Assembly (NCBI RefSeq): GCF_000814825.1
Contig: NZ_CP009302.1
Location: 310,001 to 374,000, forward strand
DNA: 64,000 nucleotides
Direction of reading: 5' to 3'
DNA from: Berryella intestinalis
GTDB taxonomy: Bacteria > Actinomycetota > Coriobacteriia > Coriobacteriales > Eggerthellaceae
Below, one piece after another: positions 16,154 to 25,218 of this stretch. The notes under the pieces are model-generated. The model was not told where the DNA came from and did not search any database. It worked only from the letters and a program-made list of their open reading frames with translations. The position numbers and the translations under genes are program-made. Position 1 is the stretch's first letter, and each line of letters begins with the position of its first letter.

Positions 16154-18279
16154 GCGCCGCAGGAGGCTTTCGGGTTTCGGTCGATGCGCCGTCGGCAGAG
16201 CCTCTCGGCTCGGTGCGCGGGTCCGAAGAGGGGGACGTACTCGATGTCGACCGAGCTTCCCTGCAGGTCGTACCAGCGCATCGGGGTTCCGCAGACATGC
16301 CTGATGGCGTATTTCGAGCTGATGACGAACCGGTCGAGCTTGCTGATGGTCCGGTTGGGGGTCGCGTACTTCCTCAGGAAGCAGAACCTGACGCTTCCCG
16401 TGGGGTTGGGCCTGCGAAACACCGAGTAGGCGCGCTGCTGGAGGGGGAGCTCTCCGGTTTCCATCAGGTCGCCCATGATCTGGTGGAGGTACTCGTCGAC
16501 GAACTGCCCGCATTTGTACCCCAGGTTGAGGCGCACGCGGAACAGGTAGTCGGTTCCGAAGCTCTCCACGGCGTAGCTGCGCTCGAACGGGTCGTCGCTT
16601 ACCACGATGTCGACCAGCCAGTAGGCCCGCGCCCGCTTGGGCCGGTTGTCGAGGATGGAGTACAGCACGTCGCGGTCGACCTTGCCCATGCGCCCGGGTT
16701 TGGAGATGTAGACGAGGTTGTCGGCGACCAGGGGCAGGCGGGTATCCTGCGAAAGCCTGCCGATCTGGGCTTTGTAACGCGCCAGGGGAAGCAGGTCGGC
16801 CTGGCTGCGCTCGATGGACGTTCCGCGCTGCCATACCACCATCACGTAGGCCAGCAGGGACGCGATGAGGACCGTGACGTAGCCGCCGTGGGGGAACTTC
16901 GAGAGGCTGGACAGGAAGAATCCCGTTTCAAGCGAGGCGAACGTCGCGACGAAGGCCGCGGACAGAAGGCGCCGCCCGCGATGCTTCCACAGATAGACGC
17001 CCATAAGGGCGGTGGTCATGAGCATGGTCACGGTGATCGCCAGCCCGTAGGCGGCTTCCATGGCGCTCGACGACCTGAAGAACAGCACGACGGCGATGCA
17101 GCCGATGGCCAGCATCAGGTTGATGCGGGGGATGTACACCTGGCCCTTTTCCTGGGAGGGGTACTTGAGGTGCAGGTGCGGCATGAGGTCGAGGCGCGTG
17201 GCTTCGGAGGCGAGGGTGAACGATCCGGTGATCAGCGCCTGGCTGGCGATGATGGCGGCGGCCGTCGCCAGCCCGACCGAGAGGGGCCGCACCGACGGGT
17301 CGAGCATCTGGAAGAAGGGGTTCATGTCCGGGATGGCGGCGATCTGCGGGTCGCCGATGTTCGACACCAGCCAGGCCCCCTGACCGAGGTAGCACAGGAT
17401 CAGGCAGGCCTTGACGAGGGGCCATGATGCGTAGATGTTCGCCCGGCCCACATGGCCCATGTCGGAGTAGAGCGCCTCGGCGCCGGTCGTGGCGAGAAAG
17501 ACGCTGCCCAGGACCATGAACCCGGCATGGTTGTCAGACGAGAAGAGGAACGCGATCGCATGGACGGGGTTGACGGCCGCGAGCACCGAGGGGCACCCGG
17601 CGAGCTGGATGGCCCCGGCGATGCCCAGGAAGGCGAACCAGCAGCTCATGACGATCCCGAACACGCTGCCGATGGCGGAGGTGCCGGCTTTCTGCACGCC
17701 GAACAGAACCGCGATGATCCCGATCGCCACCATGGCCACATGCGCCTGCCCGCCTTCGAAGAACGTCGCGATGGGCTCGACGGTGCGCAGGCCCTCCACG
17801 GCGGTGGTGATGGTGACCGCGGGCGTGAGGATGCCGTCGGCCAGCAGGGCCGCCCCGCCGACGATCGCCAGCCCGACGAGTTGCGGGTAGTGCTTCCTCA
17901 CCAGGCTGTACAGGGCGAATATGCCGCCTTCGCCCTTGTTGTCGGCGTTCAGGGCGATCAAGACGTACTTGACCGTGGTGATGAGGGTGACGGTCCAGAT
18001 GATCAGGGACAGCGCGCCGATCACGGTCTGCTGGGACAGCGATTCGATCCCGCCGTTGCCGTTCACGATGGCCTTCATGACGTACAGCGGGCTCGTCCCG
18101 ATGTCCCCGTACACGACGCCCAGGGCAACGAGGGCCAGCCCGATGCTGGGCTTGCGGCTTCTAGCCGTGCGCGCCTTGCCGGCGGTGCGGTGCGGGGTGT
18201 CGGATGGGGTTGTGCGGGGTTTGATTTTGTCGGTACGAGGGGATCCCTCTATCAGCGAATCGGTTTCAATCTCGTTCAT
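16150..18279 (-). CDS. kup: Kup/HAK-type potassium uptake protein
   Basis: A 709-residue KUP-family K+ transporter with about 12 membrane helices in the first ~480 residues, starting at GVVYGDIGTSPLYVMKAI. The ADNKGEGGIFALYSL loop and the LLADGILTPAVTI segment are family signatures. The C-terminal ~230 residues are the soluble domain. I use the ATG at 18279 (MNEIETD), which follows GGGAG on the minus strand, rather than the longer open frame starting at 18327. It is divergent from dnaE and converges on the activase gene. Confidence 0.92.
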   Translation of the reverse strand: MNEIETDSLIEGSPRTDKIKPRTTPSDTPHRTAGKARTARSRKPSIGLALVALGVVYGDIGTSPLYVMKAIVNGNGGIESLSQQTVIGALSLIIWTVTLITTVKYVLIALNADNKGEGGIFALYSLVRKHYPQLVGLAIVGGAALLADGILTPAVTITTAVEGLRTVEPIATFFEGGQAHVAMVAIGIIAVLFGVQKAGTSAIGSVFGIVMSCWFAFLGIAGAIQLAGCPSVLAAVNPVHAIAFLFSSDNHAGFMVLGSVFLATTGAEALYSDMGHVGRANIYASWPLVKACLILCYLGQGAWLVSNIGDPQIAAIPDMNPFFQMLDPSVRPLSVGLATAAAIIASQALITGSFTLASEATRLDLMPHLHLKYPSQEKGQVYIPRINLMLAIGCIAVVLFFRSSSAMEAAYGLAITVTMLMTTALMGVYLWKHRGRRLLSAAFVATFASLETGFFLSSLSKFPHGGYVTVLIASLLAYVMVVWQRGTSIERSQADLLPLARYKAQIGRLSQDTRLPLVADNLVYISKPGRMGKVDRDVLYSILDNRPKRARAYWLVDIVVSDDPFERSYAVESFGTDYLFRVRLNLGYKCGQFVDEYLHQIMGDLMETGELPLQQRAYSVFRRPNPTGSVRFCFLRKYATPNRTISKLDRFVISSKYAIRHVCGTPMRWYDLQGSSVDIEYVPLFGPAHRAERLCRRRIDRNPKASCGA

Positions 18280-18645
18280 GAAACGTCTCGATCTCCCGAA
18301 AAAATATGACGACTCGTTATACTCCAACCGCTTCCGCGGCGAAAGGGGGAATCCGTAAAATCTTTCGAGACGCGGGCGGGCGCGCCGAAACGTCGGCGGG
18401 AAGCCGCGCGGGCCGAGCCGGCGCCTGTGGAAAGGGGGCGCTTGTCAGCTGCAGGGAGGGCGTTTTTCGTCTGCAGGAAAAGCGGCGCGAGCAATTCTCC
18501 ACGGTTTGTTCGGTGCCTCGCGCGCGGGATTCCTGCTATGATTGGGTTTCTGGAACCACAGGGCGCGGTACCGACTTTTCAGCAAGCCGGCCGCGCTTTT
18601 TTCAGTGTTTGAACAGCATCTCGCTCACGGATTCGAGGCACGTAC
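18280..18645. other. Intergenic region between kup and dnaE
   Basis: 366 bases between divergent genes. It holds a candidate promoter for dnaE (18534-18542) and, on the minus strand, GAGTATAAC near 18316-18324 that could serve kup. No RNA gene or conserved small ORF could be supported. Confidence 0.5.
18534..18542 (+). promoter_or_regulatory. Candidate extended -10 (TGCTATGAT) for dnaE
   Basis: TGC plus TATGAT, about 105 bases before the dnaE start, without a recognisable -35. It fits the TGCTAnnnT pattern of other promoters in the window. Confidence 0.4.
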
Positions 18646-21600
18646 ATGGCGTTCGTCCATCTGCACAACCATACCGAGTACTCCCTGCTCGACGGCATGA
18701 CCAAGATCAAGGACATGGTGAAGCGCGCAGCCGAGCTGGACATGCCCGCCGTCGCCATCACCGATCACGGCGTGATGTCGGGCGTCCCCGAGCTGTGCGA
18801 CGCCTGCGCGGCCGTCGGGAAGGAGACGGGCAAGAAGGTCAAGCCCATCTACGGGTGCGAGGTGTACTTCACCGACGACGACGAGCTGCGCCGCGACGGC
18901 AAGCCCCGCCTGTTCCACCTCATCTTGCTGGCGAAGAACAACACGGGTTACCACAACCTGCTGAAGCTGGTCAGCGAGTCGCACGTCGACAACTTCTACT
19001 ACAAGCCCCGCACGACGTTTTCCATGCTGCAGAAGTACGGCGAGGGCGTCATCGCGACGTCGGCCTGCATCGCGGGCATCGTGGCGCGCCATCTGGACAA
19101 GGGGCTGTTCGACGACGCCTGCGCATGGGCGAACAAGCTTGCGAGCTGCTTTGCGCCCGGGGACTTCTACATCGAGCTGCAGAACCAGGGCCCCGAGGTG
19201 CGCACCGACAGCGGCATGTCGCAGGTGCAGCTGAATCGGGAGCTGAACAGGGTCGCCCAGGCCTGCGGGTTCAAGACGGTGGCGGCCAACGATTTCCACT
19301 ACCTTCTGCGCGAGGACGCCGAGGCCCACGACGTCTTGCTGTGCATCGGCACGGGCCGCAAGGTGAACGAGACCGACCGCATGCGCTTTCCCAACGACCA
19401 GTTCTACATGAAGACCGAGGAGGAGATGCGCGAGGCGCTCTCCGAGTTCCCCGAGGCCTGCGACGCCACGGTCGAGATCGCCGAGAAGTGCAACGTCGAG
19501 CTCGAACGCGACTCCATCCTGCCGCGCTTCCCGCTTCCCGAGGGCGAGACCGAGGAGAGCTGGTTCCGCAAGCGCGTCCAGGAGGGCCTGGTCAAACGTT
19601 ATGGCGATCCCGTCCCCGCCGAGGCGCAGGAACGCGCCGACTACGAGATGGGCATCGTCATCCAGCAGGGCTTCCCGGCGTACTTCCTCATCGTGCAGGA
19701 ATACATCGAATGGGCTCGCAACCAGGGTATCGGCGTGGGGCCGGGGCGCGGTTCGGCCGCAGGCGCCATCGTCGCGTACGCGATGGGGATCACCGACCTC
19801 GACCCTTTGAGCAACGGCCTGCTGTTCGAGCGCTTCCTGTCGCCCGAGCGCGTGGAGATGCCCGATATCGACGTCGACTTCGAGGACGAACGGCGCGGCG
19901 AGGTGATCGAGCACATCAAAGAGGTGTACGGGGAAGACCACGTGTCGGGCGTCATCACCTTCGGTAAGCTCCAGGCCAAAAACGCCGTGCGCGACGCGGC
20001 GCGCGTGCTGGACTACCCTTACAGCGTGGGCGACCGCATCACCAAGCTCATCGGCGACGAGCTGGGCATCACCATCGCCGATGCGCTGGAGAAGAACCCC
20101 GACCTCAAGGCCGCCTACGCCGCCGAGGAAGACGTGCACACCGTGATCGACGCGGCGCTCGGCATCGAGGGGCACCTGCGCAACGAGGGCGTCCATGCAT
20201 GCGCCACCATCATCTGCCGCGACCCCATGAGCGACCACGTTCCCATGAAGCGCGACACCAAAGGCGGAGGCATCATCACCCAATACGACGGGCATTACAC
20301 GCCCGACCTGGGGCTTCTGAAGATGGACTTCCTGGGTCTGCGCACGCTGGGCGTTCTGTCGCGGGCGTGCCGCAACGTGAAGGCCTCGCGCGGCATCGAG
20401 GTCGTGCCCGAGGAGATCCCCACCGACGACCCGCTGGCCTTCAAGATCATGCAGGATGCGAACATGGACGGCCTGTTCCAGGTCGAGGGCGCTCTGTACG
20501 TCAGCCTGTTCAGCCGCCTGCCCCCCAAGCGCTTCTCCGACGTCGTAGCCTCCATCGCCCTGAACCGCCCCGGCCCGCTGGAGTCGGGCATGGTGGACGA
20601 CTACGTGAAGGTCGCGTCCGGGCGCGTGTCTCCGCACTACTACGACGACCGGCTGCGCGGCATCCTGGAAGAGACGTACGGCACCATGGTCTACCAAGAG
20701 CAGATCATGCAGGTGTCCATGGAGATGAGCGGCTTTTCGGCCGGCAAGGCCGACAAGCTGCGCAAAGCGATGGGCAAAAAGAAGCTCGACATCATGCGCC
20801 AGCTCCAGGCCGACTGGAACCAGGGCGCGATCGAGCGCGGCTACGCGCTGGAGATCGCCGAGAAGATCTGGGACGACGCGGAGAAGTTCGCTAAGTACGC
20901 CTTCAACAAGTCCCACTCGGCCGCCTACGCCATCCTGGTCATGCGCACGGCCTACATGAAGGCGCACTACCCCAACGAGTACATGGCGGCGGTGCTGTCC
21001 AGCTACATGGGCAACACCGACAAGCTCATCCACTACATCGCCAGCTGCAACCACAACGGCACGCCCGTGCTGCCGCCCGACATCAACTCGTCCAACGCCG
21101 AGTTCACCCCGGTCGAGGACGGCATCCGCTTCGGGCTGGTGGGCGTGCGCGGCGTGGGGCGCAACGTGGCCGAGCTCATCATCGCCGAACGCGAGGCGCA
21201 AGGCGAGTTCACCTCCCTGCACGACTTCGTGCGCCGCGTCGATGCGAAATGCTACAACCGCAAGACGCTCGAAGCGCTGATCAAGGGCGGTGCGTTCGAC
21301 TCGACGGGATACACGCGCAAGCAGCTGATGTACTTCGTGGACGAAACGCCCCTGCTGGACAGCGCCGCCAAAACCCAGAAAGACCGCGATGCGGGCCAGG
21401 TCAGCATGTTCGACATGTTCGGGGACGACCCCGAATCCGGGTTCGAGGACGACACCCCCGAGCCCGACGGCGTCGAGTGGCCCAAGCGCCAGAAGCTCGC
21501 GTACGAGAAGGGCATCCTGGGCATCTACGTGTCCGACCACCCCATGCGCCCGTACGAGCGGGCCGTGGCGAAGATCACCAAGCACCGTCTGGGCGATCTG

Positions 21601-22125
21601 GCCGACCATAAGGGCGACATCAAGTCCGACGTGTTCGCGGGCATGGTGAACGGCGTGGTGACGAAGCTCACCAAGACGGGCAAGCGCATGGCGACGTTCA
21701 ACCTCGAGGACGTGACGGGTTCGGTCGAGTGCATCTGCTTCAAGTACGACGACAACGCCGACGCCCTCATGGAGGATAAGATCGTCAAGATCAAGGGCAA
21801 GTTCGAGCACGGCGATCGGGGCGACCAGATCATCGCGTACGATATCGACGAACTCGACTTGGGCGAAGGCGACGAGTCGGCTGCACCGGGGGCCGGGCGT
21901 GCGGGGCATTTCGAGCTGCGCGTGCCGTGCCACCTGTTCGATCAGGCCAAGATCCAGCAGCTCAACCGCCTTTTGAGCCAGTATCCGGGCAACGACTTCG
22001 TGGTGCTGTTCGTGGCCCAGGAAGACGGCCGCAAGTTCCGCGCCGAGTTGCCCATCACGGTGGATTCGAGCAGCGTGTTCCTGAAATCCGAGCTTCAGCA
22101 GCTGTTCGGGCAAGTGGTCTGGTAG
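18646..22125 (+). CDS. dnaE: DNA polymerase III alpha subunit
   Basis: A 1159-residue replicative polymerase of the DnaE class. The PHP domain opens with FVHLHNHTEYSLLDG. The polymerase palm carries PDIDVDFEDERRGEV with its catalytic aspartates, and the fingers/tandem HhH region follows (LRKAMGKKKLDIM). An OB-fold segment lies near residues 1000-1080 (VFAGMVNGVVTKLTKTGKRM). Length is typical. It synthesises the chromosome together with the beta clamp and clamp loader. truA follows directly 7 bases after the stop, an unusual but compact arrangement. Confidence 0.97.
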   Translation: MAFVHLHNHTEYSLLDGMTKIKDMVKRAAELDMPAVAITDHGVMSGVPELCDACAAVGKETGKKVKPIYGCEVYFTDDDELRRDGKPRLFHLILLAKNNTGYHNLLKLVSESHVDNFYYKPRTTFSMLQKYGEGVIATSACIAGIVARHLDKGLFDDACAWANKLASCFAPGDFYIELQNQGPEVRTDSGMSQVQLNRELNRVAQACGFKTVAANDFHYLLREDAEAHDVLLCIGTGRKVNETDRMRFPNDQFYMKTEEEMREALSEFPEACDATVEIAEKCNVELERDSILPRFPLPEGETEESWFRKRVQEGLVKRYGDPVPAEAQERADYEMGIVIQQGFPAYFLIVQEYIEWARNQGIGVGPGRGSAAGAIVAYAMGITDLDPLSNGLLFERFLSPERVEMPDIDVDFEDERRGEVIEHIKEVYGEDHVSGVITFGKLQAKNAVRDAARVLDYPYSVGDRITKLIGDELGITIADALEKNPDLKAAYAAEEDVHTVIDAALGIEGHLRNEGVHACATIICRDPMSDHVPMKRDTKGGGIITQYDGHYTPDLGLLKMDFLGLRTLGVLSRACRNVKASRGIEVVPEEIPTDDPLAFKIMQDANMDGLFQVEGALYVSLFSRLPPKRFSDVVASIALNRPGPLESGMVDDYVKVASGRVSPHYYDDRLRGILEETYGTMVYQEQIMQVSMEMSGFSAGKADKLRKAMGKKKLDIMRQLQADWNQGAIERGYALEIAEKIWDDAEKFAKYAFNKSHSAAYAILVMRTAYMKAHYPNEYMAAVLSSYMGNTDKLIHYIASCNHNGTPVLPPDINSSNAEFTPVEDGIRFGLVGVRGVGRNVAELIIAEREAQGEFTSLHDFVRRVDAKCYNRKTLEALIKGGAFDSTGYTRKQLMYFVDETPLLDSAAKTQKDRDAGQVSMFDMFGDDPESGFEDDTPEPDGVEWPKRQKLAYEKGILGIYVSDHPMRPYERAVAKITKHRLGDLADHKGDIKSDVFAGMVNGVVTKLTKTGKRMATFNLEDVTGSVECICFKYDDNADALMEDKIVKIKGKFEHGDRGDQIIAYDIDELDLGEGDESAAPGAGRAGHFELRVPCHLFDQAKIQQLNRLLSQYPGNDFVVLFVAQEDGRKFRAELPITVDSSSVFLKSELQQLFGQVVW

Positions 22126-22132
22126 GCAGGGT

Positions 22133-22963
22133 ATGGAAGAGCTCACGGACAGGCGTATCGGCGCCGGGGATCCCGAACCGCAGGGAGGCGGCGGGGTCCC
22201 CGAGGCGACGTTCTCGATCTCCCTGGGGTATCGGGGGCAGGCGTTTCGCGGTTTCGCGCGGCAGCCCGGCCAGCCGACGGTTCAGGGCGAGCTCGAGCAC
22301 GCCCTGTCGCTCATGCTGCGCCGCTCGGTCGAAGTGGTGTGCGCGGGCCGCACCGATGCCGGCGTCCACGCGCGCAACCAGGTGGTCTCGGTGGACGTGA
22401 CGGCCGCCGAGGCACAAGCGCTTGCGGGCCGTCGGACCGTCCGCTCGCTCAACGCCCTCACCCACGACGACATCGTCGTGCACGCGGTGCAGCGCCGATC
22501 CCCCGGTTTCTCCGCCCGCTTCGACGCCGTCGAGCGCGAATACCGTTACCGCATCTGCACAGGCGACGCACCGCCCCTGTTCATGCGGGATTTCTCCTGG
22601 TTCGTGTCCGGTTCGCTCGATGTCGGGGCCATGCGCGAGGCGGCCGCTTGCTTCATCGGCGAGCACGACTACAAGAGCTTCTGCAAGGCGGTGTCCGCCA
22701 TCGATAAGCCGACCTGCCGGTACGTGAGCGAAGTCTCGCTGTTCGAAGAGGTCGAGATGGGCGAGCGCGTGACCGTCGTGCGCGTGGTGGGAAACGCGTT
22801 TCTGCACTCCATGGTGCGCACGATGGTGGGGTCGCTCGTCATGGTGGGGAAGGGCCAGCGGGATCCCGGTTGGATCGCGCGGGCCCTCGAAGCCCGCGAC
22901 CGCACGGCCGCCGGCGAATGCGCTCCCGCCCGCGGACTGGTGTTCTGGGATGTGAGGTACTGA
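22133..22963 (+). CDS. truA: tRNA pseudouridine(38-40) synthase
   Basis: A 276-residue TruA. The catalytic Asp75 is in AGRTDAGVHARNQ and the conserved YRYRIC segment follows at about residue 138. It isomerises uridines 38-40 of the anticodon arm in many tRNAs. A hydrophilic N-terminal extension of ~24 residues precedes the domain, so a later start is possible, although no better ribosome-binding site is seen. The stop overlaps the start of the next small gene (TGATG). Confidence 0.94.
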   Translation: MEELTDRRIGAGDPEPQGGGGVPEATFSISLGYRGQAFRGFARQPGQPTVQGELEHALSLMLRRSVEVVCAGRTDAGVHARNQVVSVDVTAAEAQALAGRRTVRSLNALTHDDIVVHAVQRRSPGFSARFDAVEREYRYRICTGDAPPLFMRDFSWFVSGSLDVGAMREAAACFIGEHDYKSFCKAVSAIDKPTCRYVSEVSLFEEVEMGERVTVVRVVGNAFLHSMVRTMVGSLVMVGKGQRDPGWIARALEARDRTAAGECAPARGLVFWDVRY

Positions 22964-23112
22964 TGGCGCGGCGCAAGCGGCCCCGGGTCGACAAGAAACG
23001 CGTCGAGGCCGCCCGCTTCCGACAGCTCTACGCCAGCCGTGATGGGCGCCTGTGCGTGTTCGAGGACGAGAAAGGCCATCTGACCTGCGTGCGCGCGAGC
23101 AGGCTCGCGTAG
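22963..23112 (+). CDS. Small basic protein of unknown function (49 residues)
   Basis: A 49-residue ORF whose ATG overlaps the truA stop. It is strongly basic at the N-terminus (MARRKRPRVDKKRVEAARF), followed by a short beta-like segment (GRLCVFEDEKGHLTCVRA) with two Cys. The coupling to truA and the ordered sequence make it a plausible real gene, perhaps a nucleic-acid-binding or ribosome-associated protein. I do not recognise a family. Confidence 0.5.
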   Translation: MARRKRPRVDKKRVEAARFRQLYASRDGRLCVFEDEKGHLTCVRASRLA

Positions 23113-23176
23113 GGGCCCGCATCCGATACGCGGGCGGCTCGCTCGGGGTCTGCGGGTCCGCGGCTTTCTCGGCGCG

Positions 23177-24271
23177 CTACTTCTCCAGCACGGTCTTTCC
23201 CGAGGTGACCTCTTCCCATTTGGCCAGGACGCTCTTGCGCTGCGAGCCGAACAGCTCCAGATCCTCGTCCATCAGCAGCGAGGTGTCGAAGTCCAGCTCG
23301 ATGCCCTTGACGGTGGGCAGGCTCATGAGGACGGTGCTCTTCTTGTCGATCTCGGTGAGGGACTTCAGGTTATCGTCGCTGGAGAACAGCCATTCGATGA
23401 ACAGCTTGGCGTCCTCCACGTCCTCGCCGCCCTTGAACGCGGCCACCCCGTCGGGGATGTAGGGGATGCCGTCAGTGGGGTAGACCAGCGACAGGTCCTT
23501 GTTCTGCAGGATCTCGTCGAGGGTGCGGTCGAGGTAGGTGATGCCGATGGCCGCTTCGCCGGCGGCGACGCGGGTCGAAGGATCGCTGCCGCGGCGGGTG
23601 TAGTAGGGGATGTTCTCGTTGAGGCTCGCGAAGTACGCCCAGCCCTTCTCGTCCCCGAGGGTCTGCAGGATCGCGTTCACCACAGCGTAGTTCGTGCCCG
23701 AAACCGCCGGCGAGGACATGAGGATGTTGTCGCGGTACGAAGGATCGACCAGATCGGCCCAGGCGAGCGGTTTCTTCGCGCCCATCTGGGAGAGCATGGC
23801 CTCGTTCACCAGGAACCCGACGACGGTCGAGCCCTTCGAGAACCACAGGTTCTCCTCGCTTTTGAACCCTGCCGCGAACTCGCTCGCGCGGTCGAACTCG
23901 ACCTTTTCGAGCAGGCCGTCGGAAGCGGCGGACATGAACGAGTCGATGCCGCCCCCGAACCACAGGTCGGCTGCCGGGGTCCCGCCTTCGGCGCGCAGGC
24001 GCGAGAGCGCTTCGCCGGACGACATCGAGATATATTCGACGGCCTGAGCTCCGGTTTCGGCGGAGAATTTGTCGAACAGCTTCGAGTAGGCCTCGCTTGT
24101 GCAGATGACCTTCATCGACTTGCCCGAGGTCGACTTCAGCGCGGTTGACTTCTCGGAGGCGGCTTCGGTCGCCTCCTTCTTGTCGGAGCTGCAGCCGGCC
24201 AGGGCGAGGGCCGGCACGGCGGCCGCCATCCCTATGACGAAGCTGCGGCGCGATACGTTCGTTTCTCCCAT
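23177..24271 (-). CDS. Extracellular solute-binding lipoprotein (ferric/phosphonate/sugar-phosphate type)
   Basis: A 364-residue Tat-type lipoprotein: VSRRSFVIG followed by a hydrophobic stretch and lipobox ALAGCSS. The mature part is a type-2 periplasmic-binding fold (KVICTSEAYSKLFDKFSAET onward). The YYTRRGSDPSTR segment is a ligand-site region shared by ferric-, phosphonate- and sugar-phosphate-binding members, so the ligand cannot be fixed. It is the last gene of the operon glycosyltransferase-permease-ATPase-binding protein. The ATG is 5 bases after the ATPase stop, with GGAAGAAG in front. Confidence 0.85.
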   Translation of the reverse strand: MGETNVSRRSFVIGMAAAVPALALAGCSSDKKEATEAASEKSTALKSTSGKSMKVICTSEAYSKLFDKFSAETGAQAVEYISMSSGEALSRLRAEGGTPAADLWFGGGIDSFMSAASDGLLEKVEFDRASEFAAGFKSEENLWFSKGSTVVGFLVNEAMLSQMGAKKPLAWADLVDPSYRDNILMSSPAVSGTNYAVVNAILQTLGDEKGWAYFASLNENIPYYTRRGSDPSTRVAAGEAAIGITYLDRTLDEILQNKDLSLVYPTDGIPYIPDGVAAFKGGEDVEDAKLFIEWLFSSDDNLKSLTEIDKKSTVLMSLPTVKGIELDFDTSLLMDEDLELFGSQRKSVLAKWEEVTSGKTVLEK

Positions 24272-24276
24272 GTTGA

Positions 24277-25218
24277 TCACTTCTTCCATTCCAACGTTTT
24301 CTCTATATCGAAAGAGACCGCATCGCCGGCAGCGGGGTTGCGTTCCCCGCTGCCGTAGACGACGACTTCGTCTCCCCCAACCTGGATATGCAGCTCCCGG
24401 TGGGAGCCGAGGAACACGCTGCGCGTCACCGACCCCGTGAAGCGGCCCCCGTCGCGCACGGCGGCGTCTTCGGGGCGGAAGCACACCGCGCCCCGGTCGG
24501 TTCGGAGGGTGTTCACCCGTCCGAGGAAATTCGCGCAGAACCGGTCGGCCGGATGGTCGTAGACATCCTCGGGCCGCCCCACCTGGCACAGGCGCCCGTC
24601 GCGTATGATGGCGATGCGGTCGCCCAGCGTGAGCGCCTCTTGCTGGTCGTGGGTGACGAACAGCATGGTGACGCCGAAGCCGCGCTGGATGTCCTTGATC
24701 TGCTCGCGCATCCGGACGCGCAGGTTCGCGTCGAGGTTCGAGAGGGGTTCGTCCAAAAGCAGCACCTTGGGGCTTAGAACCAGCGAGCGCGCCAGCGCGA
24801 CGCGCTGCTGCTGGCCTCCGGATATCTCGCCGATGCGCGCGCGGGCGCATTCGGACAGGCCCACGCGCTCGAGCATCTCGCCCGTGCGGCGGCGCACCTC
24901 GCTTCTGGGCTCCCTTCGCACCTTCAGGCCGTACGCCACGTTCTCCTCGACGGTCATGTGGGGGAACAGGGCGTAGGATTGGAACACCGTCGATACGGGG
25001 CGCTTCTCGGGCGGCAAAGACGAGATCTCGGCCCCCTCGACGCGGATCGATCCGGAGTCGGGCAGCAGGTAGCCGCCGATGGCCCTCAGGGTCGTGGTCT
25101 TGCCGCATCCGGACGAACCGAGCAGGCACACCAGCTCGCCTTCCCCCACGAAAAGCGAGAGGTCGTCGATGACGCGGCGGGACCCGAACGTTTTCACCAG
25201 CGAAGAGATCTCAAGCAC
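24277..25218 (-). CDS. ABC transporter ATPase (FbpC/PotA type)
   Basis: A 313-residue ATPase of the CUT1/FbpC class. Walker A is LLGSSGCGKTTT, the signature is EISGGQQQRVALARS, Walker B is VLLLDEPLSNLD and the H-loop is FVTHDQ. A C-terminal TOBE-like domain (about residues 230-313) follows. The GTG start at 25218 has AAGGAGG upstream and lies within the end of the permease gene (8-base overlap), so the two are translationally coupled. It energises the import of whatever the binding protein captures. Confidence 0.9.
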   Translation of the reverse strand: MLEISSLVKTFGSRRVIDDLSLFVGEGELVCLLGSSGCGKTTTLRAIGGYLLPDSGSIRVEGAEISSLPPEKRPVSTVFQSYALFPHMTVEENVAYGLKVRREPRSEVRRRTGEMLERVGLSECARARIGEISGGQQQRVALARSLVLSPKVLLLDEPLSNLDANLRVRMREQIKDIQRGFGVTMLFVTHDQQEALTLGDRIAIIRDGRLCQVGRPEDVYDHPADRFCANFLGRVNTLRTDRGAVCFRPEDAAVRDGGRFTGSVTRSVFLGSHRELHIQVGGDEVVVYGSGERNPAAGDAVSFDIEKTLEWKK

